This document shows positions 6,814 through 10,812 of a stretch of 10,812 nt of DNA, in pieces (the stretch's first letter is position 1; the number at the start of each line of letters is the position of its first letter). This stretch comes from an uncultured Eubacteriales bacterium. GTDB lineage: Bacteria; Bacillota; Clostridia; Oscillospirales; CAG-272. The notes below the pieces were generated by a model. The model had not been told where the DNA came from and ran no database searches. It saw only the letters and a program-made list of their open reading frames with translations. The stretch covers positions 1 through 10,812 of the forward strand of contig ONVJ01000049.1 of the NCBI GenBank assembly GCA_900321265.1, given 5' to 3'. The translations under genes were made by a program, and so were the position numbers.

Positions 6814-7509
6814 ATGAACAACAGCATGACAAAGATCACCTATATCGGACAGGCGGGGATCATGTTTGAGAAAAACGGCGTCACCGTCATGATCGATCCC
6901 TATCTGTCCGACTCGGTAGCGGAAACGAACCCCGCGGCATACCGCAGGGTCCCGGTCGACGAGTCCCTCTTCTCCGTCCGGCCCGACATCATGATATTCA
7001 CCCACTGCCACGCCGACCACTACGACCCTGCGACGGCGTCGAGATTCATTACGAGGGAAAGCCGCCTCACCGTCCTCTGCCCGACTTCGGTCTGGAAGAC
7101 GGTGAGGTTCCCCGGCTCTGACAACAACTTCGTCGAGTTCAACGCCGGCACCCGCTGGACCGAGGGAGGGTTCACCTTTACCGCGGTCCCCGCCGAGCAC
7201 TCCGACCGGGACGCGATCGGAGTCGTGATCGACGACGGCGAGAGAAAATACTACCTGACGGGGGATACGCTTTACAACGAAAAGATCTTCCCCTGCCTGC
7301 CCGGTGGCATCTTCGCCCTCTTTCTCCCGGTCAACGGAGCCGGGAACAACATGAACATGACCGACGCTGCCGCCTTCGCCGAACGGACAGGAGCTGCCGT
7401 CACAGTCCCGCTGCACGTCGGAATGCTGGACGACAAGACTGCCGTAGGATTCGCCCCGAAGACCGGTCGGGTCGTGATCCCTGAGATCTACAAGGAGATA
7501 AAGCTTTGA
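6814..7509 (+). CDS. Metallo-beta-lactamase-fold hydrolase, UlaG-like (lactonase candidate)
   Basis: This 231-residue cytoplasmic protein has the full metal-binding set of the family. The HxHxDH motif is H64-C-H66-A-D68-H69, followed by H129 (AEHSD), D151 (LTGDTLY) and H201 (PLHVGM). The opening ITYIGQAGIMFEKNG and the short length fit the COG2220/UlaG group, whose founding member opens L-ascorbate-6-phosphate lactone. The placement directly before an acid-sugar dehydratase suggests hydrolysis of a sugar lactone to the aldonate; that is an inference. ATG at 6814 is one base after the upstream stop, with GGA about ten bases before it. A second in-frame ATG at 6826 has no better site. AAGGAG at 7492-7497 near its end serves the next gene, with which it overlaps by four bases. 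Confidence 0.88.
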   Translation: MNNSMTKITYIGQAGIMFEKNGVTVMIDPYLSDSVAETNPAAYRRVPVDESLFSVRPDIMIFTHCHADHYDPATASRFITRESRLTVLCPTSVWKTVRFPGSDNNFVEFNAGTRWTEGGFTFTAVPAEHSDRDAIGVVIDDGERKYYLTGDTLYNEKIFPCLPGGIFALFLPVNGAGNNMNMTDAAAFAERTGAAVTVPLHVGMLDDKTAVGFAPKTGRVVIPEIYKEIKL

Positions 7510-8666
7510 AGGTTACCGACGTAAAATGCATCGTCGCCGACTGCTTCAGGACCAACTGGGCCTTCGTCAAGGTCTACACCGACGAGGGGATCGACGGCGT
7601 CGGAGAGGCGACTCTCGAGTATAAGGAAAAAGCCCTCTGCGGAGCTGTCGAACACATAAAGGACTATCTTGTCGGAAAGGACCCGACGCGAATCGAGGAA
7701 CACTTCCAGACGATATACCGCGACGCCTACTGGCGCGGCGGTCCGGTGCTGATGTCGGCGCTTTCGGCCGTCGAGATCGCCCTGTGGGACATCCTGGGCA
7801 AGAGCCTCGGAGTACCGGTATACACACTGCTGGGAGGAAAGATGCGCGACAGCGTCCGCATCTACGCCAACGGGTGGTTCTCTGGCGCGAAAACGCCCGA
7901 CGAATTCGCCGCGAAGGCGAAGACCGCGCTTGAGCGCGGGGTCACCGCCCTGAAGTGGGATCCCTTCGGCAAGGCATTCATGGAGATCCCGAACGCCGAC
8001 CTCGACCGCGCTCTCGAGTGCGTGGCAAAGGTGAAGGAGGCTACCGGGGGACGTGTCGATCTGCTGATCGAGGGCCACGGGAGATTCAACGTCCCTACCG
8101 CCGTCACGATCGCGAAAAAGCTTGAGGAGTTCGGCCCGATGTTCTTCGAGGAACCGGTCCCGCCCGACAACCTCGACGCACTCGCCGAGATAAAAAGGCG
8201 CTCCCCGGTGCCGGTCTCGGCGGGAGAGAGGCTGTATTCTCTCCGCAGCTTCCGCGATCTCTTCGAGAAGCGCGCCGCCGACTACATCCAGCCCGACGTC
8301 TCTCACGCCGGCGGGATACTCGAACTGAAGAAGATCGCCGCAATGGCCGACTCCTTCTATATTCCCTTCGCGCCGCACAATCCGTCGGGGCCTGTGGCCT
8401 GCGCCGCGACCCTTCAGCTCGCCGCCTGCTGCGGCAACTTCTCGATCCTCGAGATCATGTACTCGGACGTCACCTGGAGAGGGGAGGTCTGCGACGAGAA
8501 GCTCGAATACAAAGACGGATTCATTTCCATCCCCGACAGGCCGGGCATCGGCGTGAACATCGACGAGGCGGAGTGCGCAAAGCATCCCTACAAGCCTCAC
8601 ACCCTGAGGCACTACCAGGGAACGCTGACAGATATCCGTCCGCCAGAGACCGCTTTCTTCTATTGA
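7506..8666 (+). CDS. Enolase-superfamily (mandelate racemase/galactonate dehydratase-type) sugar-acid dehydratase
   Basis: This 386-residue protein has an N-terminal capping domain (1-115) and a TIM-barrel (about 120-360). Barrel-end residues are visible: K150-W-D (ALKWDPFG), first metal ligand E189 with H191 (LLIEGHGRF), second in FFEEPV (215-216), third E241 (SAGERLY), the D264...H267 pair (QPDVSHAGG), H291 (APHNPSGP) and E316. Known members with this pattern abstract a proton next to the carboxylate and eliminate water, as in D-galactonate dehydratase, giving 2-keto-3-deoxy acids. Glu at the first ligand where many members have Asp marks a subgroup. Substrate stereochemistry cannot be read from sequence. 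Translation starts at TTG 7506, overlapping the upstream stop by four bases, with AAGGAG (7492-7497) eight bases before it. A chemistry other than dehydration (epimerisation) is possible. Confidence 0.9.
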   Translation: MKVTDVKCIVADCFRTNWAFVKVYTDEGIDGVGEATLEYKEKALCGAVEHIKDYLVGKDPTRIEEHFQTIYRDAYWRGGPVLMSALSAVEIALWDILGKSLGVPVYTLLGGKMRDSVRIYANGWFSGAKTPDEFAAKAKTALERGVTALKWDPFGKAFMEIPNADLDRALECVAKVKEATGGRVDLLIEGHGRFNVPTAVTIAKKLEEFGPMFFEEPVPPDNLDALAEIKRRSPVPVSAGERLYSLRSFRDLFEKRAADYIQPDVSHAGGILELKKIAAMADSFYIPFAPHNPSGPVACAATLQLAACCGNFSILEIMYSDVTWRGEVCDEKLEYKDGFISIPDRPGIGVNIDEAECAKHPYKPHTLRHYQGTLTDIRPPETAFFY

Positions 8667-8709
8667 TTTTTTTCGGGATAACGCAGCACAGAACGATCAG
8701 GAGTCAGGC

Positions 8710-9531
8710 ATGGATAAAGAACTGAAAAAAGCGGTGTTCGTCACCGGCGCCCACACCGGCACCGGCTACCGTATCGCCGAAGTGTTCGCCGAACACGGCT
8801 ACGACGTTTTCGTAACAAGCAGAAAGGGAGATCAGGCGCGCGCCGCGGCCGAAAAGATCGCCTCCGAAAAGGGAGTCTTCGCCCGCGGGTATGAGTGCAA
8901 TATCGGGGACGAGGATCAGGTAAAGGAGATCTTTTCGGACATCGATTCGACAGGGCGGTTCGTCTCGACCATTGTCCTCAACGCCGCCAACATGGGCTTC
9001 TACCCCGCCGATCCGGGAGCCGGACAGGATTTCTGGACGGTGCCCGTCGGGGATTTCGCCGCCGTCTTCGAGACGAATCTCGTCTGGAACTTCACGATGA
9101 TAAGGCAGTCAGCCCTCAGGATGAGGGAGAACGGGGGAGGAGCCGTCGTCTTCATCAGCTCGAACACCGCCTACCGCGCCATCCCCAACCGCGCCGCCTA
9201 CTGCGCCTCGAAGGGCGGGATCAATTCCCTCTCGCGGGCGCTTGCCGTCGATCTCGGGAAATACGGGATACGCAGCAACGTCGTCCTCCCCGGCACAATA
9301 AAGACCGAGCGCTGGCATCAGATGGGGAAAAAACAAATCGTCAACGGTGAACTTACGCCGATCGGAGACATATCCGATTTTGACGATATTGCCAACGCGG
9401 CGTTTTTCCTCGGTTCGGATCTCTCGAAGAACATCACCGGCAGCGAGCTCGCCGTCGACGGCGGGATGTCGGTCCAGCTCTACCCCCGGCTGCTCAACGA
9501 ACTGAAAAAGAAGGAGCAGGAAAATGTATAA
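8710..9531 (+). CDS. SDR-family NAD(P)-dependent oxidoreductase
   Basis: This 273-residue classical short-chain dehydrogenase has the cofactor motif TGAHTGTG (12-19), NAANMG (91-96, the NNAG equivalent), N123, the catalytic serine at 150-151 (FISS), Y164 and K168 (YCASK), then PGTIKTE and the C-terminal AVDGGMSV. Arg38 and Lys39 after the second strand hint at NADP(H) use; this is inference. In sugar-acid clusters such enzymes either oxidise the free sugar to its lactone or oxidise/reduce a ketodeoxy intermediate; which applies here is open. There is a 19-residue insert-like stretch (about 97-115, FYPADPGAGQDFWT) near the substrate loop. AGGAG lies six bases before the ATG. The gene follows the dehydratase by 43 bases and overlaps the next start by eight bases. 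Confidence 0.92.
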   Translation: MDKELKKAVFVTGAHTGTGYRIAEVFAEHGYDVFVTSRKGDQARAAAEKIASEKGVFARGYECNIGDEDQVKEIFSDIDSTGRFVSTIVLNAANMGFYPADPGAGQDFWTVPVGDFAAVFETNLVWNFTMIRQSALRMRENGGGAVVFISSNTAYRAIPNRAAYCASKGGINSLSRALAVDLGKYGIRSNVVLPGTIKTERWHQMGKKQIVNGELTPIGDISDFDDIANAAFFLGSDLSKNITGSELAVDGGMSVQLYPRLLNELKKKEQENV

Positions 9532-10324
9532 CGACGTCTCTCTAGACACTCTCTGCGCCGCTCTGGCTTACGCCATCGGGATCGAGCCGCCCGAACACGC
9601 GGCTCCCGCGAACAAAACGCTCACGTCATATATCGACTCTGCCCTCGGCGGACGGAAGGCTGAGCGGATACTTATGTACAACCCCGACGCCGTCGCGCAG
9701 TGGATATACCGCAAATACCCCTTCTTCGTTGCCGAAGCCGCGAAACTCGGAGAGCTTGAGCTGCCGATGCGCACCGTGATGCCGTCGGTGACCCCGGTAT
9801 GCTTCGGCACGATGTACACCGGCGCTCAGCCGGAGGTCCACGGCATCAGGAAATACGAAAAGCCGGTAATACGGATCGACACCCTCTGGGACGCCCTCGT
9901 CAGAGCCGGTAAAAAAGCGGCGATCGTCGCCGACAACAAATGCAGCATGGGAAAGATCTTCCTCGAGCGGGAGATCGACTACTTCCTCTACGGCACGGTG
10001 GGCGAGATCAACGCAAAAGCCGCCGAGCTTATCGCCGGCGACCGGTATGACTTTATAGCCGTCTACAACGGCAACTACGACCACTGGATGCACAAGTTCG
10101 GCCCCGAGAGCCCCGAGGCGCTCGCCGAGCTCAGGAGCAACTCCTATTCCTTCGCCACGCTCTTCGCGCTGGTGAAAAAATACTGGGCGGGACACGACAG
10201 CCTTGTCGGCTTTGCGATGGACCACGGCTGCCACGAGATCGACGGCGGAAGCGGCTCCCACGGCCTCGACATGGAGGAGGACCTCAATATCATGCATCTG
10301 TACACGGCAGTGGCGCGCGGATGA
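9524..10324 (+). CDS. Small alkaline-phosphatase-superfamily hydrolase (phosphodiesterase/nucleotide pyrophosphatase-like)
   Basis: This 266-residue protein has no signal peptide, so it is predicted cytosolic. Metal and nucleophile residues of the superfamily can be placed: D55 (YNPDAVAQW), T90 nucleophile in MPSVTPVCFGTMYTG followed by P-x-x-HG (HG at 106-107), D186 and H190 (NYDHWMH), D233-H234-G (AMDHG), and H246 (GSHG). This order matches NPP/type I phosphodiesterase members. It is short for the family and appears to have little beyond the core. Substrates of such enzymes are phosphate mono- or diesters, phosphonates, or sugar phosphates in mutases; nothing here selects one. AAGGAG (9511-9516) sits seven bases before the ATG, and the start overlaps the SDR stop, which points to coupled translation. 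It is the last gene of the rightward unit. Confidence 0.85.
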   Translation: MYNDVSLDTLCAALAYAIGIEPPEHAAPANKTLTSYIDSALGGRKAERILMYNPDAVAQWIYRKYPFFVAEAAKLGELELPMRTVMPSVTPVCFGTMYTGAQPEVHGIRKYEKPVIRIDTLWDALVRAGKKAAIVADNKCSMGKIFLEREIDYFLYGTVGEINAKAAELIAGDRYDFIAVYNGNYDHWMHKFGPESPEALAELRSNSYSFATLFALVKKYWAGHDSLVGFAMDHGCHEIDGGSGSHGLDMEEDLNIMHLYTAVARG

Positions 10325-10354
10325 TTATTCTGCGATCAGTTAACACTTTCAGAG

Positions 10355-10406
10355 AGAAGGGGCTGTTGAAAATCCGCACAGCGGGCTTTCAACAGCCCCT
10401 TCTTTA
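10355..10406 (+). terminator. Strong intrinsic terminator between convergent genes
   Basis: A perfect 17-bp stem joins AGAAGGGGCTGTTGAAA (10355-10371) to its exact complement (10387-10403), with an inner CCGC/GCGG stem (10374-10377 with 10381-10384) in the loop. A short T run and TAAA follow on the plus strand. It ends the rightward operon and, being symmetric, probably also stops the leftward gene at 10424, though that strand has a poorer U tract (CUCUCUG). Confidence 0.85.
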
Positions 10407-10417
10407 AATGCATTCAG

Positions 10418-10440
10418 CGGATCCTATCGTCTCGGATCCG
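10418..10440. repeat. 7-bp inverted repeat at the end of the leftward gene
   Basis: CGGATCC (10418-10424) and GGATCCG (10434-10440) are exact inverted copies with a nine-base loop, spanning the TAG stop (10424-10426) of the leftward gene. It may add to transcript 3' end stability. It has no T tract of its own. Confidence 0.35.
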
Positions 10441-10812
10441 GGGAAGGAAGATAGGGTTCCACTGTCGCGGTAGTGTGTTCTTCGACGGGAGCTGTGCGGG
10501 TCACGGTTTCCTCCGGTCCCGGCGCAGGATCCGACGCCGTCCTCGTGGTTTCAAAGGCGTTCTCATCCGCGACGACACCTGTTCCGCCTGCGGGATTATC
10601 GAACGGACCATATATTATGTACTGTTTAAGCGGGCCCGGGTCGGTGTCCGGATTCAGAAGAGCGTAATAATGCTCTGTCGTAAGCTTCTCAAATTTGTCA
10701 AGGAATTTAACAGCGACTCCAACGTCGGGCGACACTCCCTCGATAAGGTATATCTCGGCGTCTCCGTATTCCGTGAGCAGGGCAGAGCCGCCCAGCGATG
10801 ACACCCAGCCCG
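10424..10812 (-). CDS. C-terminal part of a protein of unknown family (cut by right edge)
   Basis: The frame is open to the window end, so only the last ~129 residues are seen. A GTG at 10804 is an in-frame codon, not a supported start. The first part reads GWVSSLGGSALLTEYGDAEIY, then LIEGVSPDVGVAVKFL and an EHYYALLNPD strand. It looks like a small beta-rich module of a kind I have seen in clostridial anti-sigma-like or envelope proteins, but I cannot name it. The last ~45 residues are rich in Pro, Thr and Glu (TRTASDPAPGPEETVTRTAP) and probably disordered. It converges with the rightward operon on the shared terminator. Confidence 0.65.
   Translation of the reverse strand, partial: GWVSSLGGSALLTEYGDAEIYLIEGVSPDVGVAVKFLDKFEKLTTEHYYALLNPDTDPGPLKQYIIYGPFDNPAGGTGVVADENAFETTRTASDPAPGPEETVTRTAPVEEHTTATVEPYLPSPDPRR

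Noticed and set aside
7488..8612. Minus-strand frame of 374 codons opposite the dehydratase
   Set aside because: A shadow of codon bias: the plus strand holds all enolase-superfamily active-site residues.
9626..10297. Minus-strand frame of 223 codons opposite the phosphatase-superfamily gene
   Set aside because: The plus strand holds the full metal-ligand set, while the opposite frame is Val/Gly/Asp-rich with no motif.
1..10812. CRISPR array, tRNA, rRNA or insertion sequence
   Set aside because: I found no regularly spaced repeats, no cloverleaf-like segment, no transposase motif and no flanking terminal repeats.

Overview
The window looks like chromosomal DNA of a GC-rich member of the Firmicutes, probably an uncultured gut-type clostridial lineage. 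This assignment is an inference. It rests on strong AGGAG-type ribosome binding sites, consensus sigma-A promoters, a typical clostridial lipoprotein solute-binding protein, and a threonine/serine exporter split into two polypeptides. TGA is used as a normal stop. I see no rRNA, tRNA, CRISPR array, insertion sequence or phage gene.

Left part (1-3738), mostly leftward. A perfect consensus promoter at 24-52 fires out of the left edge. Three leftward genes follow, read from about 3681 down to 101. The first is a membrane protein of unknown family with three N-terminal membrane segments. The second is a 517-residue protein that resembles an alpha/alpha-barrel glycosidase-type enzyme with a beta-rich N-terminal domain. 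The third is a membrane-anchored NERD (nuclease-related) domain protein. The first two are 33 bases apart, so they are probably one operon from a promoter at 3710-3738. A rightward-facing intrinsic terminator at 845-882 lies between the second and third genes with no rightward gene to serve.

Middle (3739-3933): a divergent control region. It holds a bulged inverted repeat (3751-3776), a perfect TTGACA-17-TATAAT promoter pointing right (3834-3862), and a 5' leader with overlapping GC-rich hairpins just before the first rightward gene.

Right part (3934-10324), all rightward and tightly packed. The two halves of a ThrE/YjjP-YjjB type amino-acid exporter come first. They are followed by an ABC-type sugar-binding lipoprotein, an UlaG-like metallo-beta-lactamase-fold hydrolase (lactonase candidate), an enolase-superfamily sugar-acid dehydratase, an SDR oxidoreductase, and a small cytosolic alkaline-phosphatase-superfamily enzyme. 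Start/stop overlaps or short gaps link the last five. The set lactonase + acid-sugar dehydratase + SDR is what a non-phosphorylating sugar to lactone to aldonate to 2-keto-3-deoxy-acid route needs. The phosphatase-superfamily member is an unusual addition. No ABC permease or ketodeoxy-acid aldolase lies in the window.

The rightward unit ends at a strong 17-bp-stem terminator (10355-10406). A leftward gene converges on that terminator and is cut by the right edge; it encodes a protein of unknown family with a Pro/Thr/Glu-rich tail.
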